Positions 1-9,321 of a stretch of DNA of 64,000 nucleotides are shown in pieces. The notes beneath the pieces are model-generated. The model saw nothing but the letters and a program-made list of their open reading frames with translations, had not been told where the DNA came from and did not search any database. The first letter of the stretch is position 1, and each line of letters starts with the position of its first letter. This stretch comes from Moraxella caprae DSM 19149 (lineage in GTDB: Bacteria; Pseudomonadota; Gammaproteobacteria; Pseudomonadales; Moraxellaceae), in contig NZ_AUGF01000005.1 in assembly GCF_000426885.1 (NCBI RefSeq), positions 40,300-104,299 on the forward strand, read 5' to 3'. Made by a program: the position numbers and the translations under genes.

Positions 1-968
1 AGCTCATTAGTATCGCCGTCTTTTGCCCACTCAATGTCCATAGGACAGCCGTAGTGTTTTTCAATGATAAGGGCTTGTTTGGCAAGGCGAGTTAGCTCAT
101 CGGTATTTAGGGCAAACTGCTGACGGTCGGCTTTTTCTACGTCCACGATTTTGGTTGAGCGTTTGGTCGTGCCTTCATCGCCATAGACCATTTTGATGTG
201 TTTTGAACCAAGATTACGGCGAACCACCGCAGGGCGGTTTTCGGCAAGAAGTTTTTTGGATAAATAAAACTCATCAGGATTTACCGCCCCTTGCACCACC
301 ATTTCGCCCAAGCCATAGCTTGCCGTGATAAATACCACATCATTAAATCCACTTTCGGTGTCAATCGTGAACATCACGCCAGACGTGCCCGTCTCCGAGC
401 GTACCATACGCTGAACGCCTGCCGACAACGCCACGCCTGCGTGTTCAAAGCCTTTGTGTACACGATAGGCAATCGCACGGTCGTTATAAAGGCTTGCAAA
501 CACTTCTTTGATGGCAATCAGCACGTTGTCAATGCCACGAATGTTAAGGAATGTCTCTTGCTGACCTGCAAAAGACGCATCAGGCAAATCCTCGGCAGTC
601 GCTGACGAACGCACCGCCACCGCCACATCTTGACCGCCTGTAAGCGCATCAAATGCCGTGCGAATCTCGTCTTCTAAGTCTTTTGGCAATGCTTGGGCGA
701 TGACCCAACCACGCACTTTTGCCCCCACTTCGGCAAGTTTTTCGACATCATCAACGTCCAAGCCTTTTAGTTCAGCATTGATTTTGTCAAGCAAACCTGT
801 TTCGTTCAAAAAGCGGTTAAACGCCTCTGCGGTCGTGGCAAAGCCGTTTGGCACAGACACGCCAACATTGGCAAGGTTGCTAATCATCTCGCCCAAAGAC
901 GCATTTTTGCCACCGACAATCTCAACATCGTCTTTACCAAGTTTGTTAAAAGGGATAACTTGTGCCAT
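1..968 (-). CDS. ppsA: Phosphoenolpyruvate synthase, N-terminal part (runs off window)
   Basis: PEP synthase converts pyruvate and ATP to PEP, AMP and phosphate in gluconeogenesis. Translating the minus strand from the ATG at 966-968 gives about 322 residues of the N-terminal ATP-grasp (PPDK-type nucleotide-binding) domain. Visible landmarks are [11 protein letters not shown] near residue 20, [20 protein letters not shown] near residue 115 and [13 protein letters not shown] near residue 195. The histidine swivel and C-terminal pyruvate-binding domains lie beyond the window edge. The regulator ppsR is encoded at 5498, separated from ppsA by the pat-ape operon. No frameshift is seen in the visible part. 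Confidence 0.95.
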   Translation of the reverse strand, partial: MAQVIPFNKLGKDDVEIVGGKNASLGEMISNLANVGVSVPNGFATTAEAFNRFLNETGLLDKINAELKGLDVDDVEKLAEVGAKVRGWVIAQALPKDLEDEIRTAFDALTGGQDVAVAVRSSATAEDLPDASFAGQQETFLNIRGIDNVLIAIKEVFASLYNDRAIAYRVHKGFEHAGVALSAGVQRMVRSETGTSGVMFTIDTESGFNDVVFITASYGLGEMVVQGAVNPDEFYLSKKLLAENRPAVVRRNLGSKHIKMVYGDEGTTKRSTKIVDVEKADRQQFALNTDELTRLAKQALIIEKHYGCPMDIEWAKDGDTNE

Positions 969-1046
969 ACGAACACCTTTTTTAATCTATGAAATTTGTC
1001 AAATTATAACGATAAATTTGCCAATACTCAATTTTATTTTTTATAA

Positions 1047-1081
1047 AAATGAGTGTATTTATTATCTAAATACACTCATTT
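1047..1081 (-). terminator. Rho-independent terminator of the patA-patB-ape1 operon
   Basis: A perfect 15-bp inverted repeat (1047-1061 and 1067-1081) has a 5-nt loop. Reading the minus strand it is followed by a T-rich stretch. It lies 17 bp beyond the ape1 stop codon and before the ppsA start. Confidence 0.8.
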
Positions 1082-1097
1082 CAACCTTTTGATAAGA

Positions 1098-2366
1098 CTA
1101 ATTAACTCGTTCAATGCGGATAAACCCCCGCCCTTGACCGCCCTGCCCTGAGTTGATACTCGGCACATCATTGGGGGTGTATGTCGGAGTGGTGTTAGGA
1201 TGCGTGGCATTGGGGTACTGCGTGAGGGCTTGCGTTTGTAATGCCAATAACTCATTTGCCAACTCATTGCCCAGACGAGTGTAGCCTGACTGGCTAAAAT
1301 GCACGCCATCTTTACTGGCAAGCCCACGATTTATCCACGATTTCATGGTGCAAGAGCCACCCATCACCCCTTGCCAATCCCAGTAGAGCGTACGTTCGGC
1401 TTGGGCGACTTGCCGTTGGGCAGTCTGCACGTCTGTGAGCGTGGCAGGGCGTGTGCCACAGCTTCCGCCTGTGCTTTTTAGAGCTTCTGGCGAGCCTAAC
1501 ACCATGACCGCCGAACGTGGGCTGACGGCACGGATTTGGCGGATTTTTTCGGTCAAAGTCGTACGCACGCTCTCGCCTGAAACACCATTATAGGCTTCAT
1601 TGGTGCCATAGGCGAGTACGATGAGCGTGGGGCGAATGGTGGCAAGCTCGCTTTGCCATGCCTGCGTATTCCACCTATTCCAATGCGACAGCTCAGAGCC
1701 ATTGATACCCAATGCCGACACCACCGCCCCACGCCCACTAGGATTAAACGCCCACCAACCGCCAATCGCCGAGCCTGTGGCATTATCATTATAAATGGTA
1801 AACGGCAAATTCACGTCCACGCTCACCATCTGCCATGTACCGTCCTTACGTGCCGTCTCTAACACAAACCGCTTACCATAAGCGTCCACCCCTGTAAATC
1901 TGCCGTCTGTCGGTTGCTGACGAATGCTCACCCAAATACGCTGAGCAGGTTCTGCCCCTTTTTTGGGTTTTAGAGTGAGGCTTGCCCCATTGACCTTGGG
2001 TCTGGCAATCAGTCCGCCCAGCGTATAGTACTCGCTTTGGTTGGTACGGCTAGAAATTGGCGAAAAATCGACATTATCATAGCTAAACCGTGTCATACGC
2101 TGACCGCTAAAATACATCGGCATCGCCCAGCCCATGCCACCATCGCCCATCACGCCCTGCAAGCGATTTCTTAGAGCGTCCGTCATGGTATCGCCGGCGG
2201 TGTGGCTGTCGCCCAGTTGGACGATATGCACCGAGTGATTTGCCATTGCCTGTGCTAGGGCATTGGTGTTGGATTCACCAAAATTGGCTAGATTGGCATG
2301 AGCCGATACCGACACGCACGCCATGATTAATAAGGTAAGCTTAAAGCTAAATTTTGTTAAATTCAT
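1098..2366 (-). CDS. ape1: Ape1-type O-acetylpeptidoglycan esterase (SGNH hydrolase)
   Basis: This predicted periplasmic esterase would remove O-acetyl groups from muramic acid, reopening peptidoglycan to lytic transglycosylases. The 422-residue product starts with a signal peptide (cleavage after SVSAHA, about residue 24). SGNH block I is VQLGDSHTAGD (near residue 50), followed by GDGGMGW. Roughly residues 75-220 form a beta-rich insert, as in Neisseria Ape1. Block III is LAYGTNEA and the catalytic Asp/His are in KDGVHFSQSGY. Paired cysteines (SCGTRP, GGSCTMKSW) also match Ape1. It is the last gene of patA-patB-ape1, 31 bp after patB. The assignment to Ape1 rather than a generic GDSL lipase rests on these motifs and on the patAB neighbours. 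Confidence 0.88.
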   Translation of the reverse strand: MNLTKFSFKLTLLIMACVSVSAHANLANFGESNTNALAQAMANHSVHIVQLGDSHTAGDTMTDALRNRLQGVMGDGGMGWAMPMYFSGQRMTRFSYDNVDFSPISSRTNQSEYYTLGGLIARPKVNGASLTLKPKKGAEPAQRIWVSIRQQPTDGRFTGVDAYGKRFVLETARKDGTWQMVSVDVNLPFTIYNDNATGSAIGGWWAFNPSGRGAVVSALGINGSELSHWNRWNTQAWQSELATIRPTLIVLAYGTNEAYNGVSGESVRTTLTEKIRQIRAVSPRSAVMVLGSPEALKSTGGSCGTRPATLTDVQTAQRQVAQAERTLYWDWQGVMGGSCTMKSWINRGLASKDGVHFSQSGYTRLGNELANELLALQTQALTQYPNATHPNTTPTYTPNDVPSINSGQGGQGRGFIRIERVN

Positions 2367-2397
2367 GAATACTCTTTTTAGTTATCAAATGATAATA

Positions 2398-3600
2398 TCA
2401 CTCAATGATTAAATAAGATTGCACTTCTTTGGCAAGAATCCGCTGACCATCGCCAGAAAAATGAACGCCATCAGTGCTACGCATTTTAATATTTTTGCCA
2501 TCTTTTTCAAGATAATCATTGTAAATATTATTGCACCCACCCATAATAGGGCGTGCATCAATCACTTTAACATTATGACGAGCCAGCTCATTCATCATCA
2601 CATCATTGAGCTGAACCATTTTTTCATTTAATTTATTTTTTTTCATATTTGGCGGCGTTACCCAAATCACACCCACCTGTCTTTCTTTGGCAAAATCCAA
2701 TATATCTTTCATGCGTGCCTGATATTCTGCTATCCATTCTTCGCTATTAAATTTTAGGTATTTTCCCTGTTTATCTGGTATATCCCAAGGGTCATTTGCC
2801 CCAAGCATGATGATGAGTACTTTAATATTGCTATCTGACCTCAAAGTATTTTTAATGGTGCTATTCCAATCAAAGAATTTAGGATATGCCAAGCCGGTAC
2901 TTTGTTTGCTAAGATTGATCGAATCTACGCCTAAGCCCTGTAAATATTTTTGCATATGTGGGGCAATGCCCTGCATCATCGAATCGCCAGCAAAAAATAC
3001 CTTTTGGCTTTTATTTAACGTTAAGGATTGTTCTAATTCATTTTGGGCTTGATTTTCTTTTAGGTCTTGGGCTTTTAATTGCCTTTCTTGCTCTTGGCGT
3101 AATTGCTCTTGGCGTGCTTTTTCTGCCATTTGGGCTTTATAAGCAGGGGTATAGGCATAATTATCATTAAACTCATCAATCATACTTTTATTCATATTGT
3201 CGATATTATTGGCAATATTATCATGCAAGGTATATAACCCATCGCCAATATTGCCCCCTTTTTGCCATAAAGGGTGATTGATTAGATTTAATGGACTAGG
3301 CTGATGATAAGTTTGTAGATAATAGGCATTGATTGATTTTTGCATTATCCAAATACCCATGACGGTAGATAATACCAAAAACATGAGCGTGTTAATAAAG
3401 GATTGTTTAAAATTATCATCTGGTTTAATTAATTCATTATCCCAATCATCACTATCTTCTTGATAAATGATTTCTTCTTCTGTATTTTCTTTATCAATGA
3501 TTTTTGTATCAATATTTTTATTTTCTTGATTAATGTCATTTTGACCATCAATATCAGCCTTGTCAATATGATTAATCTCATCTTGTTTGTTTTCGCTCAT
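2398..3600 (-). CDS. patB: PatB-like membrane-anchored peptidoglycan O-acetyltransferase (SGNH/DUF459)
   Basis: PatB-type proteins transfer acetyl groups, exported by PatA, onto muramoyl residues in the periplasm. I chose the ATG at 3598-3600 (400 residues) because an AAAGGG ribosome site sits just upstream. The longer frame up to 3699 overlaps the patA end and lacks such a site. The first ~60 residues are Asp/Glu/Asn/Lys-rich and predicted cytoplasmic. One transmembrane helix (about 66-85) is followed by a Gln/Glu/Arg-rich coiled-coil spacer and then an SGNH domain: FFAGDSMMQG (block I), MLGANDPWD (block III) and STDGVHFSGDG (block V Asp-His). It starts 23 bp after patA, so it is probably co-transcribed. 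The long acidic N-terminal tail is unusual. Confidence 0.85.
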   Translation of the reverse strand: MSENKQDEINHIDKADIDGQNDINQENKNIDTKIIDKENTEEEIIYQEDSDDWDNELIKPDDNFKQSFINTLMFLVLSTVMGIWIMQKSINAYYLQTYHQPSPLNLINHPLWQKGGNIGDGLYTLHDNIANNIDNMNKSMIDEFNDNYAYTPAYKAQMAEKARQEQLRQEQERQLKAQDLKENQAQNELEQSLTLNKSQKVFFAGDSMMQGIAPHMQKYLQGLGVDSINLSKQSTGLAYPKFFDWNSTIKNTLRSDSNIKVLIIMLGANDPWDIPDKQGKYLKFNSEEWIAEYQARMKDILDFAKERQVGVIWVTPPNMKKNKLNEKMVQLNDVMMNELARHNVKVIDARPIMGGCNNIYNDYLEKDGKNIKMRSTDGVHFSGDGQRILAKEVQSYLIIE

Positions 3601-3623
3601 GATAATACCCTTTATCTTATCTT

Positions 3624-5180
3624 TTAGAAATTTGCATAAATAAAACCGGGAATGCCAGACGGAGCCAAAATTACCACCGCCATAAATATCATAAAGCATA
3701 ACACATAAAAAATCACACTTGGCATTTTAAGTATCAGCCGACCTACATTTTTTTGATGACGATGAAATAATGGATAAACCAGCCATGCCAATGCCAATAT
3801 CGCCAATAGATAAAGCGGATTATTGGTCCATGCTACATTAATATGATTAGAAAATAAAGCATTAAAAACCAATAATGCTTCATCTAATGTTGTCGCTCTA
3901 AAAAACACAAAAGCAAATACCACAAAATGCACAGTAATTAATACGCCTAGCGTTTTACCAATGATGCCTGTATTTGTCAAAAAATTACGCCCTTTGGCAT
4001 GACCGCTTATTTTTTGGCAAGCCAAATCTCCAACATTTAATAAAGCAATGGCTAAGGCGTGTAACAACCCCCAAAAGAAAAAGTTAAAGGTTGAGCCATG
4101 CCAAATCCCTGATAACACCATCGCAATAATAAGATTAATCTGGGTAAACCAAAAACCCTTTCTGCTACCGCCTAAGGGAATATAAATATAATCTCGTATC
4201 CATGTTGATAAACTAATATGCCATCTGTCCCAAAAATCTCTAATATTATGAGCCAATAATGGGGCATTAAAATTCATGGGTAAGCGAAAACCAAGCAATA
4301 ACCCAAATGCCACCATCATCTCACTATATCCTGAAAAATCCAAAAATAATTGCAAGGTATAACCATAAATGGCAGTCAATACTTCCAAGCTGTGGAATCC
4401 TGTGGGATTGGCAAAAACGGGATTGACCCAATTATCCGCCAAATATCCTGCCAGCCACCATTTTTTGGCAAGGGCAAGCACAATCAAGGCAAAGGCGATT
4501 TTTGGGTATAATAATTGGCGTGGCTCTGGCTCATTTAATTGGTCATACATCCCACAAGGCTTACCCATAATGTCAATCAAACCTTTAGTTTCATTAACAC
4601 GGGTAATCGGACCTGCCGAAACTGTGGCAAAAAACGAAAAGTGCGTTAATGCTTGCCAAAAATATAAATAAGAAATAGGATTTTCATTATTTTCATCTTG
4701 TTTTTCTTGCTCGCTTTGTTTAGTTTGTTCATTTTTCTCATAAACCACGCTTTGTCGGTAAAGCGTTACCAAATAACTAATGGCTTGAAATGAATAATAA
4801 GAAACACCCAATGGAAAAATAATATTTGCCATAAGTCCCGTATTATCTAATTGCCACATCTCCAAAGCACGAATAATATTAGCACGGAAAAATTCATAAT
4901 ATTTAAATACAGATAAATTTATCAAAGTGATGATAATACCCGTCGTCATCCACGTTTTTTTGTGATGACTGATGATGATTTGCCGAGCAATGAAATAAAT
5001 GACAATGCCAGAAACAAACAGTATGCCAACTGCCATCATGCCTGCCATCAAATAAATAATGGCATGGCTGATAATGAGCAACAGCATATTTTGAATGTCT
5101 GGTCTTTTTTTAAATGCCCAATAAAGCATAAAAAATGCTATGAACAATAAAGCAAATTCTACCGATAAAAATGAAAACAT
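3624..5180 (-). CDS. patA: PatA-like MBOAT-family acetyl exporter for peptidoglycan O-acetylation
   Basis: This integral membrane O-acyltransferase (MBOAT family, like AlgI and PatA) is expected to move acetyl groups from a cytoplasmic donor to the periplasm for PatB. The 518-residue product has about ten hydrophobic segments. It carries the MBOAT signatures FWDRWHISLSTWIRDYIYIP and, further on, SGIWHGSTFNFFFWG with the conserved catalytic His. A charged Glu/Gln/Asn-rich loop (about residues 145-165) interrupts the membrane segments. It is the first gene of the three-gene operon and is divergent from ppsR. AlgI (alginate) is an alternative family member, but no alginate genes are present and two SGNH genes follow, so PatA is the better call. 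Confidence 0.87.
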   Translation of the reverse strand: MFSFLSVEFALLFIAFFMLYWAFKKRPDIQNMLLLIISHAIIYLMAGMMAVGILFVSGIVIYFIARQIIISHHKKTWMTTGIIITLINLSVFKYYEFFRANIIRALEMWQLDNTGLMANIIFPLGVSYYSFQAISYLVTLYRQSVVYEKNEQTKQSEQEKQDENNENPISYLYFWQALTHFSFFATVSAGPITRVNETKGLIDIMGKPCGMYDQLNEPEPRQLLYPKIAFALIVLALAKKWWLAGYLADNWVNPVFANPTGFHSLEVLTAIYGYTLQLFLDFSGYSEMMVAFGLLLGFRLPMNFNAPLLAHNIRDFWDRWHISLSTWIRDYIYIPLGGSRKGFWFTQINLIIAMVLSGIWHGSTFNFFFWGLLHALAIALLNVGDLACQKISGHAKGRNFLTNTGIIGKTLGVLITVHFVVFAFVFFRATTLDEALLVFNALFSNHINVAWTNNPLYLLAILALAWLVYPLFHRHQKNVGRLILKMPSVIFYVLCFMIFMAVVILAPSGIPGFIYANF

Positions 5181-5497
5181 TACAATCCTTGGTCATAAAC
5201 CATCTGAGAAATCATGAATACATCTTACCAAAAGATGTAATTGTTATTATGGTTGATACCGTCTTTTATACATCTACACTTTTTATATTTACAAAAATAA
5301 ACTTATTTTAACAAAATTACCAAAAATTCGCAATGGGATTTCTTGCACTTTTATGCTGTTTTATTAATAGTTATTTGCTTGCCACGTTCTTTGCTCATCA
5401 TACCGCAGTTGATAATTTTCTCTACAAAACCCCCTGTTTTTGTGCTATACTCTCATTTAAGTTTACCCATGTATGGCACAGGACATAAAGGATAGCC
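5181..5497 (+). promoter_or_regulatory. Divergent intergenic region with extended -10 for ppsR
   Basis: This 317-bp gap separates divergent patA and ppsR and must hold both promoters. Toward ppsR an extended -10 (TGCTATACT, 5443-5451) lies about 45 bp before the start codon. The rest is AT-rich; I see no convincing -35 and no small ORF. Confidence 0.5.
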
Positions 5498-6373
5498 ATG
5501 TACGTTCACACCCCCACACCCAGCCAACAAGACGAGCAGTTTAAAGCCCCCGAGATACTTCGCAGTGCTTTTTTCATCTCTGATGGCACCGCCATCACTG
5601 CCGAGACACTTGGACGATCACTGCTTAGCCAGTTTGGTAATGTCAAATTTGACGTCAAAATCATCCCCTATGTGGACACTCCCGAGTTGGCTTATGAAGC
5701 GGTCAAACGCATCAACGAAGCTCATCGTTTATCAGGACTTAAACCCTTAGTTTTTGACACCATCGTTAGCGATGAGATTCGCAGTATCATCAATGGGGCG
5801 GACGCCACCAACCTTGACATCTATGAAGGGTTAATTACCCGCATTGCCAATGAAATAGGCGAGGCTCCTGACTCCCATGCAGGCATGGCACACGGACAAG
5901 TGGACAGCGAAGACTATAAGGCAAGGATTGACGCGGTGCATTTTGCCTTGGATAATGACGACGGGGCAAGAACCAATCACTATGACGGGGCAGACATCAT
6001 CCTAGTTGGCTTATCACGCTCAGGCAAGACCCCCACAAGCCTATATCTTGCCTTGCAGTTTGGCATTCGTGCCGCCAACTATCCTTTGACTGAAGATGAC
6101 CTAGATAGTAGCAATCTACCCAAAGTGTTACAGTCCTATCGCCACAAACTGTTTGGTCTGACCATTGACACTGAACGATTGGTGCGTATCCGCCAAGAGC
6201 GAAAAGCAGGCTCTCGCTATGCCTCCCTTGCCCAGTGCCAAGAAGAACAGCGTGCCATCCAAGCCATCTACACCGCCCAAAAAATCCCCAACCTTAATGT
6301 ATCAGAAATGAGCGTTGAAGAGATTGCCACACGGATTTTACAAATTACAGGTTTGGCACGGCGAATTGGCTGA
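5498..6373 (+). CDS. ppsR: PEP synthase regulatory protein (bifunctional kinase/pyrophosphorylase)
   Basis: PpsR (DUF299 family) inactivates PEP synthase by ADP-dependent threonine phosphorylation and reactivates it by phosphorolysis. The 291-residue product has the family N-terminus FFISDGTAITAETLG and the P-loop-like GLSRSGKTPTSLYLA near residue 170. Its C-terminal part keeps YASLAQCQEE and the conserved SVEEIATRIL. It is slightly longer than the usual ~275 residues because of a 20-residue N-terminal extension. An ATAAAGGA ribosome site precedes the ATG. Its target ppsA lies 4.5 kb away across the pat operon. Confidence 0.95.
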   Translation: MYVHTPTPSQQDEQFKAPEILRSAFFISDGTAITAETLGRSLLSQFGNVKFDVKIIPYVDTPELAYEAVKRINEAHRLSGLKPLVFDTIVSDEIRSIINGADATNLDIYEGLITRIANEIGEAPDSHAGMAHGQVDSEDYKARIDAVHFALDNDDGARTNHYDGADIILVGLSRSGKTPTSLYLALQFGIRAANYPLTEDDLDSSNLPKVLQSYRHKLFGLTIDTERLVRIRQERKAGSRYASLAQCQEEQRAIQAIYTAQKIPNLNVSEMSVEEIATRILQITGLARRIG

Positions 6374-6412
6374 TTTTTAAAATATTTAAAACTGATAAAC
6401 CCTGAGAAAAAT

Positions 6413-6781
6413 ATGAAACATCGCTACTTGCTACTCTTACCCCTAACACTCATCATCTCTTTGAGTGCCTGCCAAAGTCGTCCTCCTGTGCCTGAGCCAC
6501 GTTATACCCCTAATGTCGCCCTAAATGCCAGTGAAACACTAGAAGTCATGCCTTATCGCAGTGCTTGCCATTCTGCCACACCCATGCAATGCCTACTGGT
6601 CAAGCCCGTCGGGGCAGATGATGATAAGCTGTTCGGTATTGGCTATAATGACATCATTGGCTTTACGCCAACTGTTGGCACCGCCTACACCATTAAGGTG
6701 CGTCAAGAGATAGACCAAAATACTGGTAAACCCACAGGACTGTGGCAGTTAGATGAGATTTTAACGCAAAATATTCGTTAA
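6413..6781 (+). CDS. DUF4377-like lipoprotein
   Basis: This 122-residue protein starts with a lipoprotein signal peptide ending in a lipobox (LSAC, Cys near residue 20), so it is probably an outer- or inner-membrane lipoprotein. The mature part has the DUF4377 pattern: V-x-P-Y-R-S-A-C, then MQCLLVKP and a C-terminal beta-rich segment (GFTPTVGTAYTIKVR, WQLDEIL). DUF4377 domains often accompany META/HslJ domains in envelope stress proteins; their biochemical role is unknown. It sits 39 bp after ppsR and 25 bp before sthA in the same direction and may be transcribed with them. Confidence 0.7.
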   Translation: MKHRYLLLLPLTLIISLSACQSRPPVPEPRYTPNVALNASETLEVMPYRSACHSATPMQCLLVKPVGADDDKLFGIGYNDIIGFTPTVGTAYTIKVRQEIDQNTGKPTGLWQLDEILTQNIR

Positions 6782-6806
6782 TTAAAATAAACAAAAAGGT
6801 AATATC

Positions 6807-8432
6807 ATGACCAAAACCAACCCCACCGAGACGGTAAGTAAATCCCCAAACCCTGCCAAAAATGAGACCAAGGCAGAACACGCCATCAAAGAACAAGCCA
6901 AACGTTCCGCCCTACCCGAAGCAGAAATCAAAACCCCTGACAGCACAAACACGCCAGCTCATGAAGAGCATGACCTCAGTCACCCGCTAATTAGCCCCCT
7001 TGACGGTCAGCGTATCGCCATCGCTCCCCAAAAACGCAAAGCCCGTCACGGCTTTGAATATGACGCCGTGGTGCTAGGAGCAGGGCCTGCTGGTGAAGCA
7101 GCAGCGATGAAGCTTGCCAAATCAGGACTCAAAGTGGCAGTCATCGACCCCCGTGACCAAGTAGGCGGCAACTGTGCTCATGTCGGCACCATTCCCAGTA
7201 AGGCGCTTCGCCAATCGGTGTTTAACATCATCAGCATGAGACGTGACCCCATTTTTAGCTCATTTACCGACAACTTTCAGGTTCCCCTAAATAAGGTGTT
7301 AAGCAAAGCACGGCGAGTGATTGCCAGTCAAGTCAATACCCATAAGCTATTTTATGAGCGTAACCGTGTTGAGATTATCCAAGGTTGGGGGCGTTTTATT
7401 GACAAAAACACCCTAGAAGTTGAACAGGTTCATGGCGAAGGTGCCAAGACAGTTACCTTTGAAAAGGCAGTCATTGCCGTGGGTTCACGCCCCTACCGTC
7501 CTGACCTGCTTGACTTTGACCACCCCCGTGTCTTTGACTCAGATAAGATTTTGCAAATGGACTATGTCGCTCGTAAAATCATCATCTACGGGGCAGGCGT
7601 GATTGGCTGTGAGTATGCGTCCATCTTTACAGGCTTAGGCTATGTCGTTGATTTGATTAATAACAAAGAACAACTGCTAAGCTACCTTGATGATGAAATC
7701 TCAGACGCCCTATCGCACGACTTTCGTCAGTTTGGTGTGCGTATTCGTAGCAACGAAGAGATTGAACGCCTAGAAACCTTTGATGACTGCGTGATCTTGC
7801 ACCTAAAAAGCGGTAAAAAAATCAAATCCGACGCCATCCTTTGGTGTAACGGACGTTCGGGCAACACCGACGGGCTTAATCTAGAAGCGGTTGGCTTATC
7901 TGCCAACAGTCGTGGACAGCTTGAAGTTGACCAAACCTACCGCACCAAAGCTGAGCATATCTATGCCGTGGGCGATGTCATCGGCTGGCCGTCTTTGGCG
8001 TCCGCTGCCTACGACCAAGGGCGAAATGCCGCCGGCTTTATGGTGGGTGATAAACACGCCGAGTTTGTCAATAGCGTGCCTACTGGCATCTATACCATTC
8101 CTGAGATTTCAAGCATTGGGGCGACCGAAGAAGACTTAACCCGTGACCAAATCCCTTATGAAGTCGGACAAGCCTTTTTCAAACATCTGGCTCGCTCCCA
8201 AATCATCGGTGAACGTTCAGGCGTACTAAAAATCTTATTCCACCGTGAAACTTTGCAAATCCTAGGCATTCACTGCTACGGCAACCACGCCTCCGAGATT
8301 ATCCACATCGGGCAAGCGGTGATGAAGTGTGGTCACACGCTAGAATACTTCATCAACACCACCTTTAACTACCCCACCATGGCAGAAGCCTATCGTGTGG
8401 CAGCGTTAAATGGCATGAACCGTATTTTTTAA
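6807..8432 (+). CDS. sthA: Soluble pyridine nucleotide transhydrogenase (Si-specific)
   Basis: SthA is a cytoplasmic FAD enzyme that reoxidises NADPH with NAD+. The 541-residue product has the FAD motif [13 protein letters not shown], the single-cysteine redox region [16 protein letters not shown] (as expected for SthA, where the second Cys is Thr), the NAD(P) motif [16 protein letters not shown], the second FAD motif [16 protein letters not shown] and the dimerisation end [17 protein letters not shown]. It is about 75 residues longer than typical SthA because of a polar Lys/Pro/Thr/Glu-rich N-terminal extension with no recognised domain. An AAAGG site 8 bp upstream supports this start, but a start nearer residue 70 cannot be excluded. 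Confidence 0.93.
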   Translation: MTKTNPTETVSKSPNPAKNETKAEHAIKEQAKRSALPEAEIKTPDSTNTPAHEEHDLSHPLISPLDGQRIAIAPQKRKARHGFEYDAVVLGAGPAGEAAAMKLAKSGLKVAVIDPRDQVGGNCAHVGTIPSKALRQSVFNIISMRRDPIFSSFTDNFQVPLNKVLSKARRVIASQVNTHKLFYERNRVEIIQGWGRFIDKNTLEVEQVHGEGAKTVTFEKAVIAVGSRPYRPDLLDFDHPRVFDSDKILQMDYVARKIIIYGAGVIGCEYASIFTGLGYVVDLINNKEQLLSYLDDEISDALSHDFRQFGVRIRSNEEIERLETFDDCVILHLKSGKKIKSDAILWCNGRSGNTDGLNLEAVGLSANSRGQLEVDQTYRTKAEHIYAVGDVIGWPSLASAAYDQGRNAAGFMVGDKHAEFVNSVPTGIYTIPEISSIGATEEDLTRDQIPYEVGQAFFKHLARSQIIGERSGVLKILFHRETLQILGIHCYGNHASEIIHIGQAVMKCGHTLEYFINTTFNYPTMAEAYRVAALNGMNRIF

Positions 8433-8440
8433 AGCCCAAA

Positions 8441-8459
8441 GGACGTGCTCAGCACGTCC
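8441..8459. repeat. Perfect palindrome GGACGTGCT-C-AGCACGTCC
   Basis: This 19-nt perfect inverted repeat (9-bp arms, 1-nt centre) starts 9 bp after the sthA stop. It lacks a T-run, so it is more likely a 3'-end stabilising hairpin or part of a dispersed palindrome than a classical terminator. Confidence 0.5.
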
Positions 8460-8534
8460 CTACGTCCACATGGTTAAATTGTGATAACTTTAAATACCGC
8501 CCATATCATTCGCTTTTTATTTTTATAAAACCAC

Positions 8535-8569
8535 AAAAAATCACTCCAACACAATTTGGGGTGATTTTT
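8535..8569. terminator. Bidirectional terminator between sthA and the yceI-like gene
   Basis: The arms AAAAATCACTCC and GGGGTGATTTTT (one G-U wobble) form a stem with A-run and T-run on either side. It lies between convergent genes, so it can serve both strands. Confidence 0.7.
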
Positions 8570-8598
8570 GATTTTGGTTAAGATTTAGTTAAAACAAA

Positions 8599-9171
8599 TT
8601 ATTTCTTAGCGGCTTCCACTTGAATGTCAATGCGGACATTTTTTGCCATGCCAACATTCACTAAATAATCCATGCCCCATTTGGTGCGGTCAATGGTCGT
8701 GCTAAAATCACCGCCACAAACTTCGGTTTTTGCCATGGGACTGTCATAGCAGTTAAACTTATTGGCATGCAGACGAACAGGGTGCGTTTGACCAAGTAGG
8801 GTAAGGTTACCATCTACTGAGCTTAGTTTGCGTACTTTGCCCTTGCCTGTGTAGTTGAATTTGGTAGATTCAAAACGCATGGTGGGGTATTTTTCAGCAT
8901 CAAACAAATCAGCACTCAGCAGATGTTCGGTAAACTCCTTAGAGCTTGATTGTAGATTTGCCAATGGCAACTCAATGTCAATCTTACCCGTGCGTTTGGC
9001 TTTATCAAACTCCATCTCACCTGTCAGACCATACACACCGCCCACGTTGGTGCTGGTTTTAAAATGATCAATAGCAAAACGGGCATTGGTGTGAAATGGG
9101 TCAATCTCATAAGTGGCGGCATTTGCCATGCCTGCTAGGGCGACAAGAGACAGTAGGGCTAGCTTTTTCAT
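8599..9171 (-). CDS. YceI-family periplasmic lipid-binding-like protein
   Basis: YceI proteins are small lipocalin-like beta barrels that bind isoprenoid-type lipids in the periplasm. The exact role varies, with stress and respiratory links reported. The 190-residue product has a clear Sec signal peptide (MKKLALLSLVALAGMANA) and the family start ATYEIDPFHTNARFAIDHF. The middle contains LSADLFDAEKYPTMRFEST and the end contains FSTTIDRTKWGMDYLVNVG. Two cysteines (NCYDS, VCGGDF) could form a disulfide. It is monocistronic, with a terminator after the stop. Confidence 0.9.
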   Translation of the reverse strand: MKKLALLSLVALAGMANAATYEIDPFHTNARFAIDHFKTSTNVGGVYGLTGEMEFDKAKRTGKIDIELPLANLQSSSKEFTEHLLSADLFDAEKYPTMRFESTKFNYTGKGKVRKLSSVDGNLTLLGQTHPVRLHANKFNCYDSPMAKTEVCGGDFSTTIDRTKWGMDYLVNVGMAKNVRIDIQVEAAKK

Positions 9172-9321
9172 AACAACTCCTTGGGTTTGACGAATAATGT
9201 TATTGGCACAACACCAATGCGATAAATTCTAACAAGACTGATTAGGAAAAACAAGCACGATTAAGAAACGCATTGTCAATGTTTGGTTAATGATACATCA
9301 AGGTTTATCCGTTTGGCTTGC

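Noticed and set aside
291..1092. Plus-strand ORFs of 104 and 144 codons at the window start
   Set aside because: They lie opposite ppsA, whose minus-strand reading gives clear PEP-synthase motifs. The plus-strand products have no family character.
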